DNA of 25,812 nucleotides. Source: a virus. The DNA lies in the IMG/VR virus record IMGVR_UViG_3300031862_000041, positions 1 through 25,812 of that record; one strand, given 5' to 3'. The notes beneath the pieces were generated by a model. It was not told the DNA's origin. It did not search any database and saw only the letters and a program-made list of their open reading frames with translations. A program made the translations under genes and the position numbers. Shown here piece after piece: positions 6,387-13,739 of the stretch (the first letter of the stretch is position 1; each line of letters starts with the position of its first letter).

Positions 6387-8366
6387 ATGGACGAGCAATC
6401 CCGCGTCGCCTTCACGCCCGAGGAGTGGCAGATCGGGATCCAGAACCAACTGGAGATCCTGCGTATGCTCTGGCAGGAGCATCCCAACCTCACGGTGAGC
6501 GAGTATGCCGAAAAGAAACGGATAATGCCCCCAGGCACCCCTTACCCGGGCCAATGGCGCAACAGCCTGACACCCTATCTCGTCGAGCCCATGAATAATA
6601 TGTGTCCGCAATCGCCCATCCGTCATACCGTCATCATGGCCGGCGCCCAGGTCGGGAAAACCGCGGCCCTAGAGAACGTGCTGCTATATTGGATGGATTA
6701 CGAGCCGACGGCGATCCTATTCATAAGCGCCACCGATGATGCGGTGCAGGCCTGGGCCACCAAACGCCTGGAGCCCGCGCTGGACTCCTGCGGCCTGCGT
6801 GAAAAGTTCGCGGGAAAAGGTAGGCGTACCGGAGATAACGCATATGCCAAGGAGTTCTACGGTGGATGGCTACGCCTGGCCAGCGCGCAGGCCGCGGCGA
6901 GTCTCCGCGCGGATAGCGTGCGCCTGCTGATTCGGGATGAAATCGACGGGGCGCCCATAGAACTGAAGACCGGAGAGGGCGATTGGATGAAAGTCTCGGC
7001 GGCCCGCACGCGCGCTTGGGGCAGTCGAGCGAAGATCCTCGACGTATCTACGCCGAAACTTATCGATGCCTCGCTGATCAGCGAGGCCTATGAGGCGGGA
7101 GACAGGCGGAAGTACTTCGTGCCTTGTCCTTTCTGCGGCAGGGAGCAGATACTTGAATGGGAGCGTTTCCGGCCCGTGATGAGGGACGGCCTCCTTGAGG
7201 ACGCGGTATATGAATGCGAAAATCGGGAGTGTCGGGCGGAGTTGCATAATCACCACAAGACGCAGATGCTGGCGGCCGGCCGCTGGGTGCCGACCGCCCG
7301 ATCCAGCTCGTCGGACATACGATCATATTGGCTCCCATCGCAATACTCGCCCGTAGGCATGTATTCATGGTGCGACATGTATCGGAGTTATATCGATGCG
7401 CAGGATAATCCGACCGATCCTAAGCGCGGCATGCAGGCATTCGTGAATCTTTCCCTCGGTCTGCCCTACAAGGAAACCGGCACCCGACCCGATCTGCGCA
7501 AGCTGATCGCGCTCCGCGGGACTTACAGGCGGGGCGAGGTGCAATCCGGAGTGATCTATCTTACGGCCGGCATCGACGTGCAGCGCGGATCGGAGAAGGA
7601 CCCGAACTCGCCCCCGCGCCTGGAGATGGAGGTCCTCGGCCACGGCCGCGGTTATAAGACTTGGAGCACCGATTATCGGGTCTTCCGTGGGCCCATCGAC
7701 GACCCCTACGCCGGCGCTTGGGAGGAGCTCAATCAGTGGGCGCTGGAGGGAGGCCTAATCTATCGACGGGCCGACGGCGCGCAGTTCTCGCCCGCCATGA
7801 TCCTGGTGGACTCCTCCGACGGGAATGTCACCAACATCGTCTATGGCTTCTGCGGCCGCTGGCGCAGCACGTTCCCCTGCAAGGGCGCGAAGGTGATCAT
7901 CGCCGATCCCAAAAAACGCGAGGTGGGAGACGTGCCCGGGAGCATCTACAAGCGCTGGCGGATCGTGCAGATCGGGGACGCGGATCAAATCCTGTACGAA
8001 GTGAATACCCAGTTCTATAAGCAGCAGCTATACCGGAAGCTCAATACCATTCCGCGCCAGCCAACCGAGCCCCAGGCCAGCGGCTTCTGCGATTTTCCCC
8101 TGGATTACGAGGACGAGTACTTTGCCCAGCTCGCCTCAGAGGAGCAGTTGGCCGACGGCAGCTTCAGGAAGGTGCGGGAGCGCAATGAGAGCCTGGACTG
8201 CCGGGTCTACGCCATGTGCGCGGCCGACGTCTTCCTGATGGGGATTATTGAAGGCCTGCGGAAGGCCGCCCGTGAGGCCGGAGCAACGCTTAAGGCCTGC
8301 GAGGAAATCAAGAGCCCGCACGCCCTGAGCTGGCTGGAGCAGAGAATCAACATCGCTAAAACATAG
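6387..8366 (+). CDS. Terminase large subunit, GpA type
   Basis: The 659-residue packaging motor and nuclease. The Walker A-like GAQVGKT (86-92) and Walker B DEID (184-187) define the ATPase; a CPFC...CENREC zinc-ribbon-like set (Cys247, Cys250, Cys277, Cys282) follows; the nuclease domain begins around LTAGIDVQRG (Asp397), as in lambda gpA-family terminases. The C-terminal tail includes NESLDCRVYAMCA, also typical. The length is as expected. The start ATG is 1 base after the stop of the radical SAM gene, in an operon opened by the small subunit. Unlike the usual order, two extra genes separate the two subunits. Confidence 0.95.
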   Translation: MDEQSRVAFTPEEWQIGIQNQLEILRMLWQEHPNLTVSEYAEKKRIMPPGTPYPGQWRNSLTPYLVEPMNNMCPQSPIRHTVIMAGAQVGKTAALENVLLYWMDYEPTAILFISATDDAVQAWATKRLEPALDSCGLREKFAGKGRRTGDNAYAKEFYGGWLRLASAQAAASLRADSVRLLIRDEIDGAPIELKTGEGDWMKVSAARTRAWGSRAKILDVSTPKLIDASLISEAYEAGDRRKYFVPCPFCGREQILEWERFRPVMRDGLLEDAVYECENRECRAELHNHHKTQMLAAGRWVPTARSSSSDIRSYWLPSQYSPVGMYSWCDMYRSYIDAQDNPTDPKRGMQAFVNLSLGLPYKETGTRPDLRKLIALRGTYRRGEVQSGVIYLTAGIDVQRGSEKDPNSPPRLEMEVLGHGRGYKTWSTDYRVFRGPIDDPYAGAWEELNQWALEGGLIYRRADGAQFSPAMILVDSSDGNVTNIVYGFCGRWRSTFPCKGAKVIIADPKKREVGDVPGSIYKRWRIVQIGDADQILYEVNTQFYKQQLYRKLNTIPRQPTEPQASGFCDFPLDYEDEYFAQLASEEQLADGSFRKVRERNESLDCRVYAMCAADVFLMGIIEGLRKAAREAGATLKACEEIKSPHALSWLEQRINIAKT

Positions 8367-8383
8367 TCTCTCGGCAAACCCTC

Positions 8384-8412
8384 TTGAAAATACGCCGTGC
8401 ACGCGGTAGTAT
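8384..8412 (+). promoter_or_regulatory. Promoter ahead of the head-gene operon
   Basis: TTGAAA (8384-8389), a 17-base spacer and TAGTAT (8407-8412), with transcription expected near 8419, immediately before the ribosome-binding site GGGAGGGG. The spacer contains CGTGCACG, as in the packaging promoter at 3901. It lies in the 66-base gap after the large terminase gene, the first real gap in this operon. Confidence 0.65.
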
Positions 8413-8432
8413 TCTATTCAGGGAGGGGAAGC

Positions 8433-8744
8433 CTGTCCGACCAATCGCAGCCGACCACCGCCGCAACGCTCTCGCGCCTGCCGACCACCCTTGCTCAGTT
8501 CTACCAGCAGCAGCTCGCCTACTGGCAGGGCCAACTGCAGGCCCTGCAGTCGCAGCTCACCATGCTCATGGCCTCGCCGGTGGAATCCTACAGCTTCTCC
8601 GGCGGGGAGGGCCAACAGTCGGCCAAAAGACGCGACCTGCAGCAGGTCCAGAAGGCGGTGATCTTCGCCGAACGGCAGTATGGCTACTACTGGAAAAAGC
8701 TCTACGGCTACGGGAACGTGAACATGAGCCTGAGGAGAAAATGA
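8433..8744 (+). CDS. gpW/DUF6148-like small head protein, apparent CTG start
   Basis: A 103-residue helical protein, SDQSQPTTAATLSRL... QFYQQQLAYWQGQLQALQSQ, then VESYSFSGGEGQQSAKRRDLQ and a second long helix ending QYGYYWKKLYGY. Small proteins of the form helix-beta-helix just before the portal (gpW or DUF6148 type) form head completion or portal-adjacent structures. The frame contains GTG at 8397, but that lies inside the promoter. The only start downstream of the transcription start is CTG 8433, which has GGAGG (8422-8426) at 6 bases; so a CTG start is proposed. Overlaps the next gene by 4 bases (ATGA). Confidence 0.65.
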   Translation: MSDQSQPTTAATLSRLPTTLAQFYQQQLAYWQGQLQALQSQLTMLMASPVESYSFSGGEGQQSAKRRDLQQVQKAVIFAERQYGYYWKKLYGYGNVNMSLRRK

Positions 8745-9019
8745 TCCGCGTACCCGTGATCCACTCCGAGGACATCACCGGCCTGGATCTCACCGGGCGG
8801 CCGGTGGAGCTGGAGTTCGGCACCTTCTGCGGCCGGCCCGTGTCAGATCTTTCTCCGGAGTCTCTTCCGCGCTCGGTGCTCTCCGACATCGAGCGGGCGA
8901 TCATCGACCTGGGCTGGCGGGCTGGCGTGCGCGAGTGCAGCATCACGGTCAGCAGGACGGCAGACAAGGAAAAGAAAAGGAACGAGACGCACATGAAGGT
9001 GAGGCTGACGTATGCATAG
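8741..9019 (+). CDS. Small uncharacterised protein (92 aa)
   Basis: Starts at ATG 8741, overlapping the previous stop (ATGA), with TGAGGAGA just upstream. The protein begins MIRVPVIHSEDITGLDLTGR, then VELEFGTFCGRPVSDLSPES, and ends with a basic stretch and KVRLTYA. No family recognised. It resembles an alpha/beta single-domain protein, and as part of the block between terminase and portal it may be a minor head or regulatory protein. Overlaps the next gene by 8 bases, so it is translated as part of the same operon. Confidence 0.65.
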   Translation: MIRVPVIHSEDITGLDLTGRPVELEFGTFCGRPVSDLSPESLPRSVLSDIERAIIDLGWRAGVRECSITVSRTADKEKKRNETHMKVRLTYA

Positions 9020-9215
9020 CCCGATACGATTTGCGATGATCATGGCCGCCGTGCTCTCCTCGGCCGATAGGGCCTACTTCGATGCAAAGATGCCGGCGCT
9101 CCAGCTCCCGCCGAAGCCCGAAGGTTACGGCGTGCACTTGAGCAAGGCCGAGCGCAGGGGCCGCTCGTGGCAGGAACTACAGACTATCCGCGCCGAGAGG
9201 AAAGCCCATGCCTAG
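9012..9215 (+). CDS. Small uncharacterised protein (67 aa)
   Basis: Starts MHSPIRFAMIMAAVLSSADRAY with a mildly hydrophobic N-terminus, then a basic C-terminal helix (SKAERRGRSWQELQTIRAER). It overlaps the previous gene by 8 bases and the portal gene by 8 bases (ATGCCTAG). The context, a small gene wedged directly before the portal, suggests a small head-associated factor. The first half could be a weak membrane or signal-like segment, but it is too short for confidence. Confidence 0.6.
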   Translation: MHSPIRFAMIMAAVLSSADRAYFDAKMPALQLPPKPEGYGVHLSKAERRGRSWQELQTIRAERKAHA

Positions 9216-11079
9216 GCGTCCATGGGATGCCCGCGATCCGGACTACATCAAGGCCCTGGCCGCGATAAACCGCGCCTACCCGGGAGTGCCCGTCACCCTG
9301 CCCCCGGGTCAGATGTTCAAGCACCCGATCCGCCAGGCGCTGCGCTTCGCCGTCAATAGGGCCATGGCCCGCTTCTTCCCGCAACCGGGATCGGCCGATG
9401 AGCCGCGCCTGCGCGCCGACTACTCCGCGGGAGCGGGCGCCGGAGGATTTCTCACCGGCTGGTCGCGCTCCACCGGCGGCAAGTGGATGGGCGGGCAATC
9501 CAAGCCCATCGGGGGCCGGATCACCTGGCATTGGGGCCTGCGGCAGCAGGCGCGGGACATCGTGGAGGATTCGGTCCATGCCTACGGCTTGGTGCACCGC
9601 AAGGCCGACACCGTGATCGACCGCGGCCTCGCGCTCTCCGCCATGCCCATCGCGGGCGTCCTGGGCATCAGCGAGGAGGAGGCCGACGGGTGGGCGCAGA
9701 AGGTCAACCAGTCCTTCGAGCTGTGGGCGCGCTCCAAGAGCGCCCACCGCTCGGGACTCTGGAATCTCAAGCAGGCCATGCACCAGCTCATGGTGGCCTC
9801 TACCCGCGACAACGATCTCTTCGTGCGCCTGTACTACTCCCAGCGGCAGGATTTGCTCTCGCCGCTCCAGTGGGAGATCATCGACGCCAACCAGATCCGC
9901 GGTGACGCCCTCACCTCCACCAGCATCATGCCCTACAAGTTCTACGACGGAATCGTGCGTAACGGCGACGGGAGCGAGCGGGCGTACAAGATCTGGATCC
10001 AGCCGCCCGAGGATCCGCTGGGCTCCCCGCTCGTCGAGGTTACCGTCCCCCGCGTCGGCGAGAAAAGCGGCCGCGTGATGATGATACACTGGTTCCGGCC
10101 GGAGTACTCCGGACAGGGCCGCGGCTACTCGCAGCTCGGCGTGAGCATGCAGGAGTTCGAGAATCTTGAGGATTACATCCTCTCGATCATCAAGAAAGCG
10201 ATCAACCAGTCGCAGCTCGTCGGAATCGTCACCAACCAGGAGGCCCCGCCCTCCAACCCCTTCGAGAACCTCGGCGTGCCTCCGGCCGGCCCCGCGCCGC
10301 TCCAGGGCTTCGGCTCGGTGAGCGCCCCCCTCGGGGTGGCGATGACCGACAGCCTGGGCCTCGCCTCGCAGGTGAACGTGGTGCCCCTGGAGGAGGCCGC
10401 CTTCAACGTTCCCGGCTCTACGCTGGTAACCTCCGTCGGCCAGGGCGACAAGCTGGACTTCCTGCAGAACAACGCCCCGGGTCCTGAGTTCGACCGCGCC
10501 GTGGACGCCTTCCTGACTCCGCTACTGGCGGCGCATGGCATGAGCATCGAGCTGTTCAAGATGAAGTTCGAGGCCTCCTACTCCGCGGCCCGTGGCGCCC
10601 TCATGGTCGTGTACCGCAACATCGCCATGGAGCGGGAGGCGCTGGACACCGGCTGCCTGTCGGTGATCTACGAGATGTGGCTCGCCTGCGAGATCGCCGC
10701 CGGCCGGCTAAGCTGCCCCGGCTGGGCCGATCCCCGCCTGCGAGCCGCCTGGTGCGCCCATCAGTTCATCGGCTCCCCGCCCGTGCAGATCGACCCGGTT
10801 AAGGAGGCCGACGCGCAGATGAAGTATCTCCAGATGTCGGCCACCACGATCGAGCAGGTCACCCACGAGCGCGGCGGGGGAGACGCGAAGGCCAATCTCG
10901 CCCGCAACAAGCGCGTGTTCGCTGAACTGCCCGTCCCGCCCTGGGCCGTCAAAGCGCCCTCGCCCTTTAACGCCGGAGGGCTCGAGAAGCAGAGCGGTGA
11001 TGAGCGCTCTCCGGAGGCAAGCGAGGGCGACGGAAACCATAACGGCAAGAGGCCTGTGAAGCTTGCGTCCATGAGGTAG
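9208..11079 (+). CDS. Portal protein, lambda gpB family
   Basis: A 623-residue portal, the dodecameric DNA entry ring. It shows the conserved pattern of this family: LRQQARDIVEDSVHAYGLV near residue 115, then NLKQAMHQLMVASTRDNDLF, LQWEIIDANQIRGD, MMIHWFRPEYSGQGRGYSQL, and a helix-rich C-terminal region (LAAHGMSIELFKMKFEASYS, then DPVKEADAQMKYL). GAGAGGA is upstream of the ATG. Size agrees with gpB-type portals. The gene normally sits directly upstream of the capsid protease; here more than 3 kb of lysis-type and unknown genes separate them. Confidence 0.93.
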   Translation: MPRRPWDARDPDYIKALAAINRAYPGVPVTLPPGQMFKHPIRQALRFAVNRAMARFFPQPGSADEPRLRADYSAGAGAGGFLTGWSRSTGGKWMGGQSKPIGGRITWHWGLRQQARDIVEDSVHAYGLVHRKADTVIDRGLALSAMPIAGVLGISEEEADGWAQKVNQSFELWARSKSAHRSGLWNLKQAMHQLMVASTRDNDLFVRLYYSQRQDLLSPLQWEIIDANQIRGDALTSTSIMPYKFYDGIVRNGDGSERAYKIWIQPPEDPLGSPLVEVTVPRVGEKSGRVMMIHWFRPEYSGQGRGYSQLGVSMQEFENLEDYILSIIKKAINQSQLVGIVTNQEAPPSNPFENLGVPPAGPAPLQGFGSVSAPLGVAMTDSLGLASQVNVVPLEEAAFNVPGSTLVTSVGQGDKLDFLQNNAPGPEFDRAVDAFLTPLLAAHGMSIELFKMKFEASYSAARGALMVVYRNIAMEREALDTGCLSVIYEMWLACEIAAGRLSCPGWADPRLRAAWCAHQFIGSPPVQIDPVKEADAQMKYLQMSATTIEQVTHERGGGDAKANLARNKRVFAELPVPPWAVKAPSPFNAGGLEKQSGDERSPEASEGDGNHNGKRPVKLASMR

Positions 11080-11082
11080 AAC

Positions 11083-11427
11083 ATGCCGGAGATCCCTCCC
11101 GTACCCAAGACCACCAAAGAGGCGATCATCGCCCTGTGGTATACGATCCACGACGGGCTAAGCGCGACGATCGAGGAGACGCGCTCGCTGGCCAAGGATA
11201 CCGCCAGCCGCATGCAGGGCATCGAATCGGTCATGCCGCAGCTCTGGACGCGGGAGCAGCATCTGAAGATGCACGCGGACTACGTGGCCTCCGAGGAGGC
11301 CAAGGCCAGGGAGCGCGGCGAGCAGCGCAAGATGAGCCGGCGCGACGTGACCATGCTCTGGCTGGTGGGCGCGGGGCTCCTCTTGAGTTCCCTCTTTAGC
11401 CTGCTCGCGCTCCTGATGGGCAAATAG
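11083..11427 (+). CDS. Small membrane protein, XhlA/holin-associated type
   Basis: A 114-residue protein: a soluble amphipathic N-terminal region (KEAIIALWYTIHDGLSATIEETRSLAKDTA) with a heptad-like helix, a charged linker, then one C-terminal membrane segment (about 90-112: MLWLVGAGLLLSSLFSLLALL). This topology (coiled coil plus one C-terminal transmembrane helix) matches XhlA-type hemolysin-like proteins that accompany holins. It is followed at once by an M15 peptidase and a small two-helix membrane protein, so a lysis role is reasonable but inferred. Confidence 0.65.
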   Translation: MPEIPPVPKTTKEAIIALWYTIHDGLSATIEETRSLAKDTASRMQGIESVMPQLWTREQHLKMHADYVASEEAKARERGEQRKMSRRDVTMLWLVGAGLLLSSLFSLLALLMGK

Positions 11428-11429
11428 CG

Positions 11430-11888
11430 GTGCCCATCATCGCGTCGATCGAGGAGCTGGACCCGCGGATGCAGCCCGGCGTGCGCCGGTATCTGCGCCG
11501 CTGTGGCGAGATCGGAATCCCCCTGAAAGTCCTTGAGACCCGCCGGGAGTTGAGCGTGCAGATGGCCTACTACGCGCGCGGCCGCGCGCCCGCGGACCTG
11601 GTGCGCGCCTACTTCCAGCGTTGCGGCCTGTGGGCGATCAGCGACGAGGAGGCCGCCGCGGTCAACACGAAGACCCTCTACGGTAAGCATATCGAGGGTC
11701 TTGCGGCGGACATCGCGCCGCTATCGCCCGGGGGCAATGTCTGGTGGGCCGCGCCCCGGGAGGTATGGCTGCGGATGTTCGACATCGCAGAGAGCGAATG
11801 CGGCCTGGATGCCTGCGCCGCCGGCAAGTGGCAGGCGTGGCAGTGGGACTGGCCGCATCATGAGTTCGTGCGGGAAGTGGAGGAATAA
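11430..11888 (+). CDS. M15-family peptidase, probable endolysin
   Basis: A 152-residue peptidoglycan peptidase (L-alanyl-D-glutamate endopeptidase/VanY-like). The zinc-binding pattern is visible: GKHIEGLAADIAP with His87 and Asp94, and WDWPHHEF with His143/His144 near the C-terminus; ETRRELSVQMAYYARGR (about 36-52) is the usual upstream strand-helix. No signal peptide is seen, so export would depend on the neighbouring holin-type proteins. The start is GTG at 11430, two bases after the previous stop. Size and motifs agree with compact phage endolysins. Confidence 0.88.
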   Translation: MPIIASIEELDPRMQPGVRRYLRRCGEIGIPLKVLETRRELSVQMAYYARGRAPADLVRAYFQRCGLWAISDEEAAAVNTKTLYGKHIEGLAADIAPLSPGGNVWWAAPREVWLRMFDIAESECGLDACAAGKWQAWQWDWPHHEFVREVEE

Positions 11889-11889
11889 T

Positions 11890-12144
11890 GTGAAAAGGTT
11901 CCTGCAAAAGCTCGGGGACATGTTCCTCGATCAGGCCGGAGGGCTCGACGAGAAGCGCGTGCTGGGCGTGCCCATCGTCGTGACCGCCGTAGTCTATGTC
12001 TGCGTGACGGGCAATCTTGGCGTCTTTGCCGCGCTCGCCGGCCTGGGAACCCTGCTCCTGGGCATCGGAGTGGCCGGCGACCAGGGCAAGCTGGACGTGT
12101 CCTCTAAGCCGGATGATTCGGCATCCGGCATCGTGGGTAGCTAA
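11890..12144 (+). CDS. Probable holin (84 aa, two membrane segments)
   Basis: Starts at GTG 11890, with GGAGG (11879-11883) 6 bases upstream, overlapping nothing. The protein VKRFLQKLGDMFLDQAGGLD is followed by two hydrophobic segments (about 25-40, VPIVVTAVVYVCVTG; about 43-63, GVFAALAGLGTLLLGIGVAG), then a polar tail DQGKLDVSSKPDDSASG. Two short transmembrane helices and a polar C-terminus directly after an endolysin are typical of class II holins. I infer holin from topology and context only. Confidence 0.68.
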   Translation: MKRFLQKLGDMFLDQAGGLDEKRVLGVPIVVTAVVYVCVTGNLGVFAALAGLGTLLLGIGVAGDQGKLDVSSKPDDSASGIVGS

Positions 12145-12146
12145 AG

Positions 12147-12683
12147 ATGAAAGACGGCACCATCGGGCTGCTCAAGGGCGATAGGCAAAAGAGCGCCGAC
12201 CGCGCGATCATGGAGATCACCGGCTCCGAGTACACGCATGCCCGTATCTATATCCTCGGCTTCACCATCGAGAGCACGGTCTGGATGGCGCGGGGGAGGC
12301 TTTTCCCGCGTAGCGGAGTGCTGCTCACTTTAGGCAAGCGGAAATCCGACGCCTACTTCGAGCCTAAGGTCGACAGGACTCCCGAGCAGGCGCGCGCCGG
12401 ACTGGAAAAAGCTATCGAGCTGGTGAACTCCCGCGCCTGGTACGCCTACTTGCTCACCTTCCTGGATTTCATTTTGTATCCGACGCGCGCGCTCTGGCGC
12501 TGGATCTATAAGAAGACCGGCTGGGCGCCGTTTGTCTCCAGCCGCACAAACTGCTCCTACCTCGCCGATCTGTTGGAGAAGGAAATGGGGCTGGACCTCT
12601 GGCCCGATATGCCGGAATCGCTCACCGTGCCCGGGGATTATCCGTATTGCAAGCAACTTGTGCAGACGGGATGGCAGGACTAG
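12147..12683 (+). CDS. Permuted papain-like (YiiX/NlpC-type) cysteine hydrolase
   Basis: A 178-residue protein. DGTIGLLKG, then GSEYTHARIYI with His31, and later SSRTNCSYLADLLEKEMGL with Cys136, give the circularly permuted NlpC/P60 arrangement (His first, Cys later) found in YiiX/YebB-type proteins. A hydrophobic stretch (about 98-122, YAYLLTFLDFILYPTRALWR) could associate with membrane. Family members cleave amide or peptide bonds in peptidoglycan or lipid-linked substrates. It sits between holin-like and spanin-like genes, so a second lytic activity is likely, though a role other than lysis is possible. Confidence 0.75.
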   Translation: MKDGTIGLLKGDRQKSADRAIMEITGSEYTHARIYILGFTIESTVWMARGRLFPRSGVLLTLGKRKSDAYFEPKVDRTPEQARAGLEKAIELVNSRAWYAYLLTFLDFILYPTRALWRWIYKKTGWAPFVSSRTNCSYLADLLEKEMGLDLWPDMPESLTVPGDYPYCKQLVQTGWQD

Positions 12684-12701
12684 TTGGATGAGGAGGAAAT
12701 T

Positions 12702-13307
12702 ATGCGGGAGGTAATGTGTTTAAAATCAAGTGGTGGCTTCTGGCGATCATTTTCTTGGCGGGTCTTGCTCTTGGCGGTTTTGTTATTTGGCGCCATGATC
12801 TGGCCGCTGGCAGCGCAGCAGAGCGCAGGCTCACCGCCGACAAGCGGGAGCTCTATGCCCGACTCGACTCCGCCATTGGAGCTCTTGCTCGCAGCCGACG
12901 CGAAATTAACGGAGCTCAACAGGCAAATACCGATCTTGCAAGAGCAAATCAAGAGCTTGCAGGCCGACTTGGCGACAGCCAGCGCACAAATAGCCAGCTC
13001 CGAGAGCAGCTCCGAGCTGCTCAAGGCGCAATTGCGGGACTCGCAGGACAAGCTGGCGCAATCGGAGAGACAACGGGCGGTATTGCAGAGCTGGCTCGCG
13101 ATGCTCAAATCCTCTTACGACGCGCAATCATCGGCCTTGGAGGCAATCCAGGGCCAGGCGCAAGTAGTGATCGGTGATTATGAGGATGCCTTGAGGGCCG
13201 AGCGGGCGAAAGCCCTGGGCTGGAAGATTGGGGGCGCCGTCGTCGGCGTTACGCTCGGCGCTGCGGCGGCGTATCTCGCCGGGCATTTTATCTTGCATTG
13301 GTGGTAG
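12702..13307 (+). CDS. Spanin-like periplasmic coiled-coil protein, frame A
   Basis: A 201-residue protein with a hydrophobic N-terminal segment (about 20-40: WRVLLLAVLLFGAMIWPLAA, cleavable or anchoring), a Ser/Pro-rich linker, a long coiled coil (about 60-150: KLTELNRQIPILQEQIKSL to LAQSERQRAVLQSWLAML), and a C-terminal membrane segment (about 177-200: GAVVGVTLGAAAAYLAGHF). There is no lipobox. The start ATG 12702 has its own AGGAGG (12691-12696) 5 bases upstream; ATG 12684 lacks a site. The gene encloses a second reading frame (12716-13177) with its own ribosome-binding site. The arrangement recalls Rz/Rz1 but both products carry coiled coils. Exact role in outer-membrane disruption is inferred. 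Confidence 0.72.
   Translation: MREVMCLKSSGGFWRSFSWRVLLLAVLLFGAMIWPLAAQQSAGSPPTSGSSMPDSTPPLELLLAADAKLTELNRQIPILQEQIKSLQADLATASAQIASSESSSELLKAQLRDSQDKLAQSERQRAVLQSWLAMLKSSYDAQSSALEAIQGQAQVVIGDYEDALRAERAKALGWKIGGAVVGVTLGAAAAYLAGHFILHWW
12716..13177 (+). CDS. Rz-like inner-membrane spanin, nested in frame B
   Basis: A 153-residue protein entirely within the gene at 12702-13307 but in another frame. It has a single N-terminal transmembrane helix (KWWLLAIIFLAGLALGGFVI, about 4-25) and then a long alpha-helical coiled coil rich in Ala, Gln, Arg and Leu (about 30-120: ARSRREINGAQQANTDLARA, ANQELAGRLGDSQRTNSQLR), the topology of an i-spanin (lambda Rz). The start is GTG 12716 with GGGAGG (12706-12711) 4 bases upstream, distinct from the site used by the outer frame. 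Both frames look protein-like over about 460 bases. Confidence 0.68.
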   Translation: MFKIKWWLLAIIFLAGLALGGFVIWRHDLAAGSAAERRLTADKRELYARLDSAIGALARSRREINGAQQANTDLARANQELAGRLGDSQRTNSQLREQLRAAQGAIAGLAGQAGAIGETTGGIAELARDAQILLRRAIIGLGGNPGPGASSDR

Positions 13308-13316
13308 GGAGGAGTT

Positions 13317-13739
13317 ATGGGCAGATTCGCACAGGGCTTCCGGACGACCGCTACGCAGAACGCGGTCCTTGAGCTGATCGCGGGGGCGAGCGACCGCGCC
13401 CACCTCGTGGAGCTGGGCCTCACGCTCTGCGCCCAGACGCTGACGCCCGTGGGCCTGGGCTATCCTGCGGCGATCGGCGTCACGCCGAGCTCCTCGGTGA
13501 CCTTCCTCTCGGAGGCGGACGGCGCCACATGCGAGATCAAGGCAGCCCTAGCCTGGAACACTCCGCCGACGACTCCCAGCTACTTCTACCGCCGGGCGAC
13601 GCTCGGCCTGGGGAACGACGAGCTCGTGTGGACTTGGCCAGCGGGCGGCGGTCTGCTGCTGCTCCCATCCACTTCGCTCGTGCTCTGGCTCTTCGCCGTA
13701 GGCTCCGCGCTCGATGGTTGGGCGGTGTTCGAGCAATAA
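13317..13739 (+). CDS. Phage virion-type protein, TTATQNA family (140 aa)
   Basis: A 140-residue Ala/Thr/Leu-rich beta protein that begins MGRFAQGFRTTATQNAVLEL. Phage proteins with a TTATQNA-LEL N-terminus and LGYPAAIGVTPSSSVTFL-like middle are common, of unknown but probably virion-associated function. The C-terminal part (GLLLLPSTSLVLWLFAVGS) is strand-like rather than a membrane helix. GGGAGG (13307-13312) precedes the ATG. It lies between the lysis-type cassette and the capsid protease. A fibre-tip or decoration role is possible; not established. Confidence 0.75.
   Translation: MGRFAQGFRTTATQNAVLELIAGASDRAHLVELGLTLCAQTLTPVGLGYPAAIGVTPSSSVTFLSEADGATCEIKAALAWNTPPTTPSYFYRRATLGLGNDELVWTWPAGGGLLLLPSTSLVLWLFAVGSALDGWAVFEQ

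Noticed and set aside
8397-8432. GTG 8397 as the start of the gpW-like gene
   Set aside because: It is inside the promoter spacer and has no Shine-Dalgarno; CTG 8433 has a strong one.
9184-10089. 301-residue open frame on the minus strand across the portal
   Set aside because: Antisense shadow of the portal gene; no motif and no independent context.
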